Shown: positions 13,864 to 26,035, counted from the stretch's first letter. The stretch is DNA of 64,000 nt from Microvelia longipes (GCA_018340805.1 JACMZG010001913.1:40465296-40529295); one strand, 5' to 3'. The notes: generated by a model not told the origin, from the sequence alone. Made by a program: numbers and translations.

Positions 13864-14960
13864 AGTACCTCGGTACTGTTCCTCATCACATCGGATTAAC
13901 TACGCTCGTTCCGACCACTTCGGACACGCTTTGCTAGTCCTCAGGATAGTTTGTTCTTTGTAGCACTGGAAAGTTTATAGAACTCCATCTCAGGCTTGAT
14001 CAATTCTGAAGATGCCTACAATGATAGGCGAAATATATTAAATTGAATAAATCATTCAAAACTTTTTATAGAACTTAAGCCCCCTTGATCAAGTCTGAGA
14101 GGTCCTCAGGATGAAGAAAATCACCAAATATACATTTTCGTAACACATACATCTGCAACACACTTACATAGTCGTTTCGCGCGTCTTTAGACCGTAAATA
14201 CATTCGTTTTATTCCCAGCGGACACCCATCCAGGCACTGGCCTCGCTTGATGTTGGTTAACTTTTATAATCCAACAAAAACCGTAGATATACTTGCCGTA
14301 TTCAAATTTAGTATACTTATTTGTTACGTAAAGTCATATAATAGTTGTAACAAATTTCAATTTATTAAATTATTTTTTGATTTTTAAGATTTTTTAAGAA
14401 ACATATATACATGCTGTCATTAAATAAAAATTGAATTCATGTTGATTATAAAATGAAACTTGGCATGTTTGTTAGACTTGAAAATGTTTACACGTTTGCT
14501 AAATTCCAAATAGACTTTTTTGTCACTTTAAAAGGTCGTATTGGATTCAGAAGTTTTAATTGATTCAGCGCCCCAAAAAACATTGAAAACGACATCCTAC
14601 TTGAATTTTTTTTTATCGACCGTAATATTGGTTTCCGGTAGTTTACCATAGTTTTTTCGACTTTTTGGTCGCTTAGAGTGATTGTATCGACTTTAGACCG
14701 GTTTCATTCGATTCAGCACCCTAAAAAACACATGAGACCCTTTTTGCGACCCTAAATTTTACCGATTTTTCAAAAATGTTATTGACACTGCAACTAAGGT
14801 AATGAAATATAAAACAGATACTCATCCACACACACACACACACACACACAAAGACAGAAAATATGATTATACCACTCAAAACGTCTTAAAAACGCCAAAA
14901 ACAGATAATTTTGACTAAATCTTGGTTTCGGATTCTATGAACGAACGCAATACTTTAACT
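13864..14960 (-). repeat. dispersed repeat R1 with 5S-like segment, copy B (with insertion)
   Basis: R1 blocks are interrupted at about 13949-14105 by a second repeat (family B). The 5S-like block is at 14211-14278. The later part has TTTTTCGACTTTTTGGTCGC, shared with the fold-back element at 34837 and with 42060-42240. It closes with (CA)n at 14827-14850 and an R1-type end. Confidence 0.72.
13949..14105 (+). repeat. family B repeat with hammerhead-like core, copy 1
   Basis: It contains TTGTAGCACTGGAAAGTTTA, then CTGAAGA, a stem GCCTA/TAGGC and GAAA (14006-14033), followed by AATTGAATAAATCATTC. A rearranged copy lies at 26195-26380. It is nested in R1 copy B and so younger than it. Confidence 0.75.
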
Positions 14961-16260
14961 AATTATTTTTGTTTTATTTTAAATTATTGAAACTTATAAA
15001 ATCAGTATTTCTAGGGACAACAAGTTAAGTAAGAATTTCTATTTTTACCCTCCAGCTATTTCCCAACGGTATAGCATAATGGAACTAAAAATGTCTAAAT
15101 TTTTACTTTGATGTCTGCTATCTCTAAAACTACACAAGAGACAGAATATTTTATAAAGTTATAAAACACACGTATGTTTCAAGAAAAACTTTCCTCCATC
15201 TAGTAAATATTTGATTTTACTTTCCCCAAAATGGGGGTTTTAGTTTTCGTCAGTGTTGCCATATTCTTTATTGTTTTTGAGAAAAGAAACTAGATATAGG
15301 TTCTCAAAATAAGGAGAAGGGTAGAGAGTAGGGTGGGGGGTAAAAACGAGAGTTTAGGAGGATTTTCCTAGCAACGGAGAAAATAGAGGAAAGCTTTTGA
15401 AGCTATAAATCTCATCTAGTAAAAGCTTTTTTCGCTAACTTTAAACATATTGATTCAACCAATGGAAAGCCACGCACACACTTGGTCAACAGTGATAACG
15501 GAAATATTAGATTTTTGAAAATAATGACTAAAGGAAACAAAGGAAAACTAATTATTCATGCATTTTACAAACAAATTACTAATTGGTTATACAAGTTTAA
15601 ATTGATTTTTCCTAGAAGGATGATTTTAGAGTTCATAAAGGTTGGAGTTTTATTATTTAAGGTAAAACAATATATTCATGAAAAAATACAAAATTAAATT
15701 TCATTTTCGGTAACGAGGTATATTTTAAAGGGACGATGCTTTAATAATCTGTAGTTATTGTGAAAGCCCTTTGAAATAAAATTGGCTCGAATTTTCTGAG
15801 ATAAAACAAGAGCCTCGACGCTGGGGGCCGCAGGTTTGTCATATTACTGGTTTATGTATAAGTAGCATACTGCCACGGTATAAGCCAATTTTCAAATTTA
15901 TTTGTCAAAATACGTGATTTGTTTACATTGTCAATCTATGACATGTTTTGCTTGACATATATATGTCAATCAATAAAACCAGAACAAATTCTGATAACAC
16001 AATGAAACATTGTATGTGTCAAAAATGTCAGCCCAATCTAAACACTATATGAAGATTTGTGATTTTTTTCAATGTTTGTGGGGTCATTTTTGTAGGTTAA
16101 TGAGGTCACACATATTTTATAAACAACAGGGTTCGGGGCATTAACCAGGTTGATTTTTATGCCAAATTTAATTTCGATCCAATAAAGCGTTCGAAAATTA
16201 TCGTAACCCGTAGAAACGTCTCGGACGCAAAAATCTCGTACATACATACTACTAGTTTTC
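14961..16260. other. intergenic sequence, no gene seen
   Basis: The open frame at 15482-15697 has no recognisable domain and ordinary AT-rich codon make-up. A palindrome TGACATATATATGTCA lies near 15954. Nothing else is supported. Confidence 0.5.
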
Positions 16261-16261
16261 A

Positions 16262-16335
16262 AAACGATGTAAACAAAAGAAGAACCGTTAAGTGAACGAT
16301 TGAAAAAGCTTAGTGGTATTGGTATTGGTACAGCG

Positions 16336-16406
<71 letters not shown>

Positions 16407-16449
16407 CTGTACCAATACCACCACCAATGCACCAATACCAATATATATA

Positions 16450-16491
<42 letters not shown>

Positions 16492-16500
16492 ATATATATT
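16262..16500. repeat. (TA)n hairpin flanked by GGTATTGGTACAGCG inverted repeat
   Basis: GGTATTGGTATTGGTACAGCG-type sequence (16314-16336) is followed by (TA)n, then the mirror CGCTGTACCAATACC (16405-16419). A second (TA)n follows at 16440-16498. The left flank (AACGATGTAAACAAAA, GTGAACGATTGAA) recurs at 18791-18830, which also leads into (TA)n, so this is a repeat family carrying TA arrays. Confidence 0.8.
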
Positions 16501-16662
16501 CTTGATCAGGGAGACCCCCCCCCTGTCATAAAATCTTCCACCCTCCTCTCCCCCCATCCATGACGCCAATCTCATAAGCTCATTTTTTCTTTGAAAAATT
16601 TGCTAAAAAGGAGAATATTTTTTTTGAAATTTGAAATATATTTCTTACTTAAGTTTTGCTTA

Positions 16663-16889
16663 GTCTGCCTCCGTGGCCGTGATCGTAAAGGCGTTTGATT
16701 ACGACACCGGAGGTCCGGGGTTCGCAGCCCGGGCTATGCTCTAAGATTATATGAATAGTATTTGTATTAAAAATCAATCGCCCACTTTAATTAATTCTTA
16801 GAGTGTAGTAGATACAACCCACCTGAGGTGGTTCCCGCAGGGTTAATACCCAGATGGTCCGAGAGGCCCTAAAACGGGCATTTATTTAT
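16663..16889 (+). mobile_element. complete tRNA-derived SINE with 14-bp target-site duplication
   Basis: A 227-bp unit with a tRNA-like head: box A-like GTGGCCGTGATCGTAAAGG and box B-like GGGTTCGCAGCCC. The body has CCACCTGAGGTGG and CCTAAAACGGGC, and the tail is (ATTT)n. Perfect direct repeats TTAAGTTTTGCTTA flank it at 16649-16662 and 16890-16903. It would be transcribed by Pol III. Its tail equals the 3' tail of the LINE at 8185-8318, so that LINE family is its likely mobilising partner. Confidence 0.93.
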
Positions 16890-16903
16890 TTAAGTTTTGC
16901 TTA

Positions 16904-17520
16904 AGTTTCGGTTCATGCTTTATTGTTTAAGTTTGTCAATTTTTTTATTTATAAAAGGGAATGCACATTTTAATTCCGAAAGAGTGTAAAAAATATCCTC
17001 GCTCTTTCTAAATTCTTTTCTAGCTAAGTTCAGCAGAACATGTAGTGCACTCAAAGCTCAGTTTATTCTGATCTTTGTAAAATGATTTAGCGCGTTTCCT
17101 TTGACAAGTCCAAGAAACTTATCAAAGAAGTTCGAAGTGACGTCAACTTTACCTCAAAGTGAGTCAAATATCCCTAACCGCATAAAAAAATTTTACTTAA
17201 TACAAAAATTAACCTTAAAAACAAACATGGACCCTAATGGAAACCAGGTTGTTTTGACTTCATTAACTCGATTCGCTTAGTCAGAAATATTTTCAAAAAG
17301 CTGTAAAATTAAATGCTGTTTGGCTCTCTAACTAGAGTAAAAGCGGTCCGTAGTCAATAATACCTCTTTTACCCTGCCGTGAAAGATAAATAATAGGAAA
17401 ACCTCAAAAACGGTAGATATAAATTTAATTTTTGTGCATGGTGTCGGTTACTACATTTTTGAGGCTTTAAGTGAAAAACCGATCCAGGGTTAATATGTCC
17501 ATCCAAATTAACTCTTCAAA
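16904..17520. other. intergenic sequence with diverged repeat pieces
   Basis: GGTTCATGCTTT and GCGCGTTTCCTTTGA pieces recall the fold-back family at 22530-23012. No gene is seen. Confidence 0.45.
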
Positions 17521-18475
17521 GCCATAGGGTTCCCAGGTTTGAATCTCGGTTCCATCGATCATTTTCATAGTTTTATTAACATTTGTAAATGAGACGATAA
17601 AAATGATCGTTGGAACCGAGATAATACAAATGAAACGATAAAAATGATTAGTGGGACCGAGATTATGTACATGAAACGATAAAAATTATCGGTAAAACCG
17701 AGATTATGTAAATGAAACGATAAAAATGATCGGTCGAACTAAGATTATAAAAATGAAACGATAAAAATGATCGGTGAAACCAAGATTATGAAAATGAAAC
17801 GATAAAAATGATCGGTGAAACCAAGATTATGAAAATGAAACGATAAAAATGATGGGTGAAACCAAGATTATAAAAATGAACATAAAATGATCGGTGAAAC
17901 CAGATTATGAAATGAAACGATAAAAATGATGGGTGAAACCATTATAAAAATGAAACGATAAAAATGATGGGTGAAACCAAGATTATAAAATGAACGATAA
18001 AAAATGATGGGTGAAACAAATTATAAAAATGAAACGATAAAAAGATGGTGAAACCAAGATTATAAAAATGAAACGATAATGATCGGTGAACCAAGATATA
18101 AAATGAAACGATAAAAATGATCGGTGAAACCAAGATTATGAAAATGAAACGATAAAAATGATGGGTGAAACCAAGATTTATAAAATGAAACGATAAAAAT
18201 GATCGGTGAAACCAAGATTATGAAAATGAAACGATAAAAATGATGGGTGAAACCAAGATTATAAAATGAAACGATAAAAATGATGGTGAAACCAAGATAT
18301 GAAATGAAACGATAAAAATGATGGGTGAAACAAGATTATAAAATGAAACGATAAAATGATGGTGAAACGAAAAAACGATAAAAATGATGGGTGAAACCAA
18401 GATTATAAAGAAACGATAAAATGATCGGTGGAACCGAGATGATGTAGATGAAACGATAAAAAACCAACTTATATA
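17520..18475. repeat. 41-bp minisatellite next to a tRNA-like T-arm
   Basis: About 22 tandem copies of a unit with core GAAACGATAAAAATGATSGG followed by TGAAACCAAGATTAT. Units near the left edge carry GGAACCGAGAT, which is the inverse of the T-arm-like AATCTCGGTTCC just outside (17541-17552). Copy-to-copy differences are mainly G/C swaps and 1-3-bp losses. Confidence 0.9.
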
Positions 18476-18850
18476 ATTATAAATTTTGTAAAGGAAAAAA
18501 AATTTAAGACAGAGGTCCACGACCCGGGCGTATTTGCATTGAAATGCGCCCATCTTCGCTTAACATTCTATTTCGTCGACTACTCGCAAGTATCAACTAC
18601 TTTAAAAATCTTGACTGGTCAGTTTAGGCACCGCCGATTCTAAAAAAAAACCTGCAAGAAGGGAGCGGGAAAATAAGTCAGCAAATCAGGTTATTTTACC
18701 CGTATTTTCTCGGCTTGCTTTTTAACATTTCTTTTGTATAGTTTTGTTTTAAAATATAATTTTTTAGTTTAATTTGAAAGTAGTTTTTAAAACGATGTAA
18801 ACAAAACCGATTGTGAAGTGAACGATTGAAGAAGGTTATTTTCCTACAGT
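18476..18850. other. intergenic sequence with tRNA-like repeat fragment
   Basis: AGAGGTCCACGACCCGGGCG and TGCGCCCATCTTCGCTTAAC resemble the GGTGGTCCGCGTGTCGGGCG ... CGTGCTTAAC block at 22405-22460. No gene is seen. Confidence 0.45.
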
Positions 18851-18856
18851 GGTTTT

Positions 18857-18903
<47 letters not shown>
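18857..18903. repeat. (TA)n microsatellite
   Basis: A pure TA run downstream of a repeat of the 16262 flank. Confidence 0.9.
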
Positions 18904-18909
<6 letters not shown>

Positions 18910-19535
18910 AATTATAAAAAATATAAGGTATCACAAATATTTTTTCACAATAGTTTTTCACAATAGTTCTCTTTCTATTGTAGGAAATAGAGAAGCAATA
19001 TAATAATACAGATACGAAAATTAGAAATAGCTTCATTCATATTCATTAATAATCAAAAAAGCAAGGAAATGTTTTTAAACTCTTCAATTTCAAAGAGTTT
19101 ATGAAAAACGAGAAAACGAGGTTTCAGGAAAATTCAAGATTATGTTCACAAGAATAATCTTCAATACATTTTGTTAATAAAAAAATGGTATTGGAGTGGA
19201 AGATTATTTTATACCAAATAATTTAATACTTTAATTAAATTGAAGAAATTATTGGTGTGAACTTTTTGTTAATTTTTTGAATGAAATTAATCTTTTATCT
19301 GAATAATTTAATTTAATAAAGCACAGATACAAAGAATTTAAAAGTTAAAAAAATAAAAGGTGAAAATGGTTTTAACTTCAAGTTAATCTTTTATTAATAA
19401 CCGAAACAAAAATATATAATTTACGTCAGGAATAATTATTATTAAAAAATCAGTTTATTTAAGAAGAAATGGACAGTGGCTGAGGTACTAAAGGTTTATA
19501 CAAAAAAACCTTTTAATTAATACGCAAATCATAGA
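18910..19535. other. AT-rich intergenic sequence, no gene seen
   Basis: No open frame beyond chance size and no repeat recognised. Confidence 0.5.
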
Positions 19536-19539
19536 AATA

Positions 19540-20292
19540 TTATTACTAGATGGGTCCTATAACTTTAAAACATATATAAAGTAACCTGAGCTCTTTTTTT
19601 TAAGGTAGTAACCCTACCTAAAACGCATTTATTTTTTTCACATGTTCCATACAAATATCACATGTGTTATCAGCTAAATTTTAACAGGGACAAATATGTA
19701 AAATTTTGACTCTTTAAGTAGTAACAGATATGCAAAGTAGCTTGAATAAACACATAATTAATTATATACTTAAAGATTTATATATACAGAAAAAAAAGTA
19801 AATTGAGTTATAAATAATTTAAAATCATTATAAAAAAAATGTGTAAAAAATAATAATTATAAAGATAAAAATTATATAAAATAAAAATTATATAAAATAT
19901 ATATAGTTATAAAGATAGGAAATTTAGTTACAAACTAATTGTCAAAATCCAAATAGTTAATGAATTTATAGCAAAAGAGCTCTTTTGCTTATAAATATAA
20001 TCAAATAATTAGTACTAATTTCCTGATATTTATATAGTAGAACGTCAAATTACATACCAACCAACCACCAATGAACGGACCAAATACACCAATGGTATAC
20101 ACCACTGGTTGTGTGTACCAATTACACACAATGAACGGAAAAGCGAAAACAATTGATTTATTATAACCTTATCTCACTCATGGAGGAAGTGTCAATAGAG
20201 TTACACAGAGCCCTTGAGAGCCCTAAAAAGATGTTTCAGGCCTATCAGTGTATTGAAACAGACTATACCCCCTCTAGTAAATAACACTATAA
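19540..20292 (+). mobile_element. R2 MITE family, long rearranged copy
   Basis: It starts ATATTATTACTAGA and ends with CCCCCTCTAGTAAATAACACTAT. The internal landmarks of R2 are present (AAGTAACCTGA, GAAAACAATTGATTTATTAT, AAAAAGATGTTTCAGG) but separated by about 430 bp of extra AT-rich sequence, including ACACCAATGGTATACACCAC-like inverted bits. No protein. Confidence 0.65.
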
Positions 20293-20890
20293 GATATAAA
20301 CCAAGGATCTTGAATAAAGGGGATGACGCATTAAGGAACTTTTCTGACCCCATGGAAGTTATATGAAATAGAGAATAAGAAGCAAACTTACCCCTTCCCC
20401 TTGATTATAATGAAAAAAGCGCCAAACGCAGGTTATGTAGCACGGATGTCGAGTTTGCTTCTCAACTTTCTTCTGTGCTTCTCGTGATTGTTACATTTGT
20501 GGTGCTTGTTAAGTCATTTGTGCTTATATAATTTTAAATTTTGGAATATAGTTTGCCTCTTTAGTGAGTGATAATTTAAGCGTGTTTTGTTATAACCTTC
20601 TCAAGCAATAAACAATGGAAACCATTGTGACGTAAGTTTGCCTCTAAATTTTAAGACCTGCGCTGTTATAAGAATTGTAAGCATGCGCAGTTTGTATCAA
20701 GCAAGTGCAGTTGGTTTTTGACGTGTGTTTCGTGTTGAATTCTCTCTATTTTCTGGTTTTCGATGGAGTCACTTGTATGTATGGCAAATCGACTTAGTGC
20801 GTCATCCCCTTTATTCAAGATCCTTGATATAAACACACAATTCGGACGTGGCCTTGATCTACCATCCTTTCATTGGCAAAGGCAGAGCTA
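20293..20890. other. intergenic sequence, no gene seen
   Basis: The direct pair GATGACGCATTAAGGAAC (20321) and its inverse GTGCGTCATCCCCTTTATTC (20797) marks 20300-20830 as another inverted-end repeat of about 530 bp. No coding capacity was recognised. Confidence 0.45.
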
Positions 20891-20894
20891 AAGT

Positions 20895-21460
20895 AATATA
20901 TAAACCAAGTAGGGAAACAACTTAGAATAATACTATATATAGAAGGAGCACAGGACCGTAAACACAATGTAATTCCACTGATAACACGAAAGCCGGTTGA
21001 CTGGTGCAACTAAGTAATGCTGCCAACCTGACAACAAAACATTATTTTAAATATTTGTCATAAATATCTATTAATGAAGAAAGATCATAAAGAACATATA
21101 ATAACTTAAAACACCTGCAGAGTATTTAATAAAACTGGTCTTAGATGGCAAAAGGGTGGCGGAATACGAGAATCTACATTTAGTTGACGAGGACTACTAT
21201 TTGTATATAATTTTAATAAATACGTTAAACTACAATTTAAAATGCTTAAAATATTGTCATGCACCGATATTTATATTAGTATTTTATGAATAATCAATCA
21301 TTAATTAATAACAGAACATAATAATTCCGCCATCGGAAAGTATTGCCAACTTTTTTAGATATTGTTAGTGGCAGCATTACTTAGTTGCACCAGTGAACCG
21401 GCTTTCGTGTTATCAGTAGTGCTCCTTCTATATATAGTATTATTCTAAGGGAAACAAACA
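20895..21460. mobile_element. non-autonomous element with about 110-bp inverted ends
   Basis: The left arm (20905-21015) contains TACTATATATAGAAGGAGCA, ACACGAAAGCCGGTT and CAACTAAGTAATGCTGCCA. All three appear inverted in the right arm (21365-21455). About 350 bp of AT-rich filler lies between. No open frame. Confidence 0.75.
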
Positions 21461-22230
21461 CGATTCTGTCAGACCTGGCATGTGTAGTTCACATTTTGTC
21501 CACCAGGAAGTTGGCTCAAATTATCCTATGGGCGTAAATGTAAACAAACTATTTACGTTTACAAAATGTTTGTTTTTATTGCATTTATTTGTACAGTTTA
21601 GTATAAAATATTAATAATTTATGTTAAAATACGTTTTGTTACATCCGATAGAGGTTTAAGTACGAATCATTAAATACTAGGTTTTTGAATTACTTAAAAC
21701 GAGCGGCTTATTAAACTTTTTTTCGAGTGCACTACTTAACTTAGTAAATTTTGGCGTGTGATATTTGTTTGTTCCCTTTCAAATATTAATTGTAATTAAT
21801 TATTTTAATTAATTGTAGTAATTTTACAACTTTTTATAATATAATAAAAATAATAATAAATAAAATAAAAACAATATAATAAAGCAATCGTGATTTTAAG
21901 TAATATTTAAGGCATTGTCGTCTGGATGTTCTTCAAAATTGTAATAAAAACATGTACTTTACCTTTACTATATTTTCTCTTTTTCTTTAACTAAATTATT
22001 TTAACAATTATTTCACTAAATTTAATACAAAATCATTAAACTATCACGTACATATTAAAGTGAGAAAACACGATTAAAAGCTTAGATGAAAAGTAAAACG
22101 CACCTAATGTTATCAGGGTTGCCAATAAAACTAAGTAAAAATACCTAAATCCTAAGAGGCGCATGCGCAGTTATTCCAGGTTTAGCTATTTAAGCGAATT
22201 TCCTTTCGGAATAAAATTCGCTAATGGGAT
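21461..22230. other. AT-rich intergenic sequence, no gene seen
   Basis: No coding signal. An ACATTTACGCC-type stretch and long A/T runs only. Confidence 0.5.
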
Positions 22231-22234
22231 AGGC

Positions 22235-22375
22235 GTCATGGCGGGATTCAAACCTGTTTTTAGGGCCTCTGAGTTGAATGGCAGTGGTCCGGAATCAATA
22301 CGAGCACTCAAACTCAGGGTACCTGGGTTCAAATCCTGGTAGGGACGATAATTTTTATCGTTTTTTCACTTAATA
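22235..22375 (+). repeat. tRNA (Leu/Ser-type)-like repeat unit
   Basis: GAATGGCAGTGGTCCGG (box A-like), a long variable-arm-like stretch with ACTCAAACTCAGGG, and ACCTGGGTTCAAATCCTGGT (T-arm with box B) make a tRNA-like order with a long extra arm. The same module sits at the centre of the fold-back element at 35750-35830, and a T-arm-like piece occurs at 27020. It is a SINE-like or tRNA-derived repeat; no intact cloverleaf is claimed. Confidence 0.65.
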
Positions 22376-23012
22376 TAAGTTTACAACTACAAAATAATTC
22401 TAGCACGGTGGTCCGCGTGTCGGGCGAATTTCCTTTGGATGCGTGTTTCCGTGCTTAACAACAATCCTGGTTGGAATGATAATTTTTATAGTTTTTTACA
22501 TTATATAAGTTTACAACTACTAAATAAATAATTCCGGCGCGGTGGTCTGCTATCAGGCGAATTTCATTTAGAATGCGAGTTTCCGTGCTAAACAATATAT
22601 TTCTTGCTTATGCAAGAACCATGCCCATTGCGTGGTTCCGGTTCATGCTTTAGAACCTAAGCAGTTACTCAATTGTCAAGCACTGCTCGTAACTCATTTT
22701 GTCTGTATTTTCCAAAGGAAATGCGCTAAAACCTTTAAAGATAACTGACTAAGCTTAAAGATAAGTAACTAAGCTTTAAACTAGTGCAAATAATAGTGCG
22801 TACTTCTAATTTTAGCGGCATAGTTTTGCCAACTGGATAATTATGCGCTTTTCCTTTGAAAAAAAAAAACAAAATGAGTTACAAGCAGTGCTTGAGAATT
22901 GAGTAACTGCATAGGTTCTAAAGTATGAACTGGAACCTTAAGCAAGAAATTGGTTGCTAAGCACGGGAACTCGCATCCAAAGGAAATTCGCCCGACATGT
23001 GGCAGCCAGCAA
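22345..23012. mobile_element. fold-back repeat with two tandem head units
   Basis: A module of about 125 bp (ATAAGTTTACAACTAC ... GGCGAATTTC ... CGTGCTTAAC) occurs twice in tandem (22345-22475, 22480-22605). The following arm (22600-22725: TTGCTTATGCAAGAA, GCAGTTACTCAATTGTCAAG) is inverted at 22850-23012, which ends with the inverse of the module. A spacer of about 125 bp separates the arms. Confidence 0.75.
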
Positions 23013-23715
23013 TCAGCTGATCACACATGTCTGATTTTTTTTATACAGGTTAGTATAGGAGTTTCCCTGCTTGGTTTATATATTACTTTAATTATAATTA
23101 CTTTATATAGACATATAATTATTTATATAATCTTACGGCAGAAATAATAAGAACAGAATAATTATTATTTAAAATATTATTGTGTTTAATTTTAATCTTA
23201 ATCGAGAAATTTAAGATCACAATAAATTTTTAAATGACGATAACAAAACTATATGTTAAATAAGAAAGAAGAAGATATAGGTTTTTAAATACCTGCAGCG
23301 AGTTTTTGGAGATAACAAAGACTGCTATAAACATAGAAGGGTTGAATGAAAATTGGTTGCTATGAACTTTGGTTGAATTTTGAAACATCGAAGAAGTAAC
23401 CTGAACACCAACTTTCAATTAGTACGTTCACACAATATTTTAAATCCGCGGATCGTATTAAGTACGCTAGTTAAATTTACACTGTAAAAACCATGCGGAG
23501 AGAATCCCGGCGGATACGCTAGTTCTAGGGAGATGGAATTCATCCCCCGATACGCTGTATGTACCATCAGAGGCGACACTATTTTAAATATAACCTTCAC
23601 AACGAACTATTATTTAACTTAAATATTACCGTTTTATGCAAATATTAAGCAAAGAAATCACAATTTAATTAATTATATTTTTCGATTAAAACTTCTTTAT
23701 AACCTAAGTGAGCCT
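23013..23715. other. intergenic sequence, no gene seen
   Basis: AT-rich; a GC-richer patch at 23440-23580 (AATCCGCGGATCG, ATCCCGGCGGATACG) has no recognised family. Confidence 0.45.
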
Positions 23716-23722
23716 TCACCAT

Positions 23723-24039
23723 GGAGATATTATTACTAGAGCGGCCCTATTGTTTGAATTTTGAAACATTGAAAAAGTAACCTGACCACTTTCGCTAAAA
23801 ATATAATCATAAAAATTAGTATAAAATTACAGTAACTTATTTAGTAGAACGTTAAAAATACAAATCAAAACACAAACAATGTGCGGAAAGCCGAAAACAA
23901 TTGATTTATTATAACCTTAACTCACTCTTGGAGGAGGTTTCAATGAGGTTACACAGAGCCCCTGAGAGCCCCAAAAAAGATGTTTCAGGTCTCTCAATGT
24001 ATTTAGATAGGCTATGCCCCCTCTAGTATATATCTCTAT
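23723..24039 (+). mobile_element. R2 MITE, copy 2
   Basis: About 317 bp with inverted ends GAGATATTATTACTAGAG and CTCTAGTATATATCTC. It shares CAATTGATTTATTATAACCT, GAGGTTACACAGAGCCCCTG and AAAGATGTTTCAGG with 40199-40518 and, inverted, with 44413-44731. A partial copy follows at 24160-24345. Non-coding. Confidence 0.85.
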
Positions 24040-24159
24040 GGCGATATATACGATAAAAGACGCTTTATCGTCTGTTTTGGCGTGATCAGTTATGACGTCA
24101 ATTCACTTGATCAACTAAACAAATACCGGTTAAATACACTGTGTGTACGTAGTGTATAT

Positions 24160-24345
24160 AATCAAATAAATAGAACAAAATTACAGTAACTTATATAGTT
24201 GAACAAGTAAAAGTCTAACAAAGTGTAGGCAGCGGAAAATAACATATATTTAAGTCACTTTGGGGGAGTTTTCAACTAGGGTACAGAGCCCCAAAATTAT
24301 GTTTCAGGCCCCTCATTGTATTGAGATAGGCTATGCTTCCAAACT
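24160..24345 (+). repeat. R2 MITE, partial copy
   Basis: It keeps the central part (GTTGAACAAGTAAAA, GTACAGAGCCCCAAAATTAT, TTTCAGGCCCCTCA) but has lost both inverted ends. Confidence 0.65.
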
Positions 24346-24349
24346 AATT

Positions 24350-25865
24350 CTTCCTCCACAAGAGATATGTACTTTTTACCTCTCTACGTTTTTGAAATTT
24401 TTGCAACCCTCACACAATGTAAGATGGACTTGGGTCTAGTACCGTTATTTTTTATCAATCCCAACAAAGTTTCGATGTTCATTCTTTTCACTCTTATTTA
24501 GATTAATTATATTCTTTAGCAAAATTATTTAACTACGTTTAAATTAAAGTAATTATTTACAACTTTAGTCAAACAAAATATATCAACGAAAAATAATAAA
24601 ACTGACGGCACAAATCTGACGAATCATGAACTGCTAGTACATAATAGAAAAGAGCCGAAAATATCAGTAATGCCAATATTTTTCTCAAATTTGTATTATT
24701 AAGCAAACTCATTTTATAGTTTTACTGTATTACTCTATGTTTAGGCATTTTTAGTCTATTCTCTCTGGCATTTTGAATAAATGTTTAATAATTAATATTT
24801 CATCGTATTTTTGAATAATATTTTATATTATTACAATGAATTTAGAATGTATAATGTAATGTAATTTAATTTTTAATGCGTAATATATAATGTGAATTTG
24901 TTTTGTATAACCAAGGAGATAAATATATGCGCATATATTTAAGCGCATTCGTTACAGTTTACTAAAACTGTAAACTAATTTTTCTATAAGATATAATGCA
25001 TCAGAATAACAGTGAAAAGAATAAAGATAGAATGATGTTGTGACGAATTATTATACGTTATTTATACTATGTTCACACGCGGGGTTTGGCAGAGGGTTGA
25101 ACTCTGTGTTCAACCCCCTTGGGGGTTTAACTCTGACTGTTCACACGGTATTTTTTACCGTGAAAAATGAGTTTCACACGATAACTGCTGGGAGGGTTGA
25201 ACAAAGTAACAGACACTCAATCTAGACCTTTAGAACTCCAACTGATATTGTGAATGTAGCAACAACTTCAAGGCAGTGTTTATCAACTCCAAACTCTCGT
25301 AGCTCAAGTATTCAAAACCCTTTATTTATTTAAGATGTAGTTTCTTATTGTCATTTAATAATTTATTGTCATCTTAATTTTTGATTATCACCTATTAAAA
25401 TTAAACATAATATTAAAGAATAATACTTGTTTACATATTTTTCTGCCATAAGTAGATAACATAGTAATTATTTCTTTATTAGTTTAGAACAGGCCTAAAT
25501 AGCTTAATTTACAATGTTAAAAGAAAAAATACACAATAACACAAAAAAAATTATAGCAATAAAATAGGATAGAAATTAAATGATATAATAATCTTATAGA
25601 AAGGAAATAATTTTATATATTTATAGTTCATATTAATAATTATTTATAAGAACAAAGAAGCCAGAAGTTATAAATTAAATAAGGAAAGAAGAAAATTACA
25701 TGTTCAAAATAAAATAGTATAAAATAGGCAATCAACGATTAACGTAAATGTCGAATTAAGAAAGGAGAAAAAATATAATATAGTAATGATAATAGAAGAT
25801 AAACAATAAAATAAGTATAAATAATATTAATTTGAAAAAATACAGATTTACAGACTACAATATTA
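24350..25865. other. AT-rich intergenic sequence
   Basis: No gene is seen. At 25080-25200 a small inverted structure (GTTGAACTCTGTGTTCAACC, GGGGGTTTAACTC, repeated TTCACACG) stands out from the AT background. The rest is plain. Confidence 0.5.
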
Positions 25866-25875
25866 TTTAAAAAAA

Positions 25876-26035
25876 TAATAATACACATACATAACACACA
25901 CACATATATACATATACATACATATATATATATATACATATACACACATTTATGTTATACATATATAATACAATACCCACATACATACACACACATACAT
26001 ACAATATACAGACATACATACATATATAAAAATTA
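25876..26035. repeat. CA/TACA/TA compound microsatellite
   Basis: Mixed ACATAC, CACA and TATA runs. Minus-strand Tyr/Ile/Cys-rich frames here are artefacts. Confidence 0.9.

Noticed and set aside
15482..15697. Small gene of 71 codons
   Set aside because: No domain, no splice or start support, composition like the background.
17576..18460. CRISPR-like array
   Set aside because: Units are directly adjacent with no unique spacers; this is a eukaryotic minisatellite.
22235..22375. Functional tRNA gene with long variable arm
   Set aside because: A and B boxes are recognisable but no full cloverleaf with paired acceptor stem could be drawn; it also recurs as a repeat.
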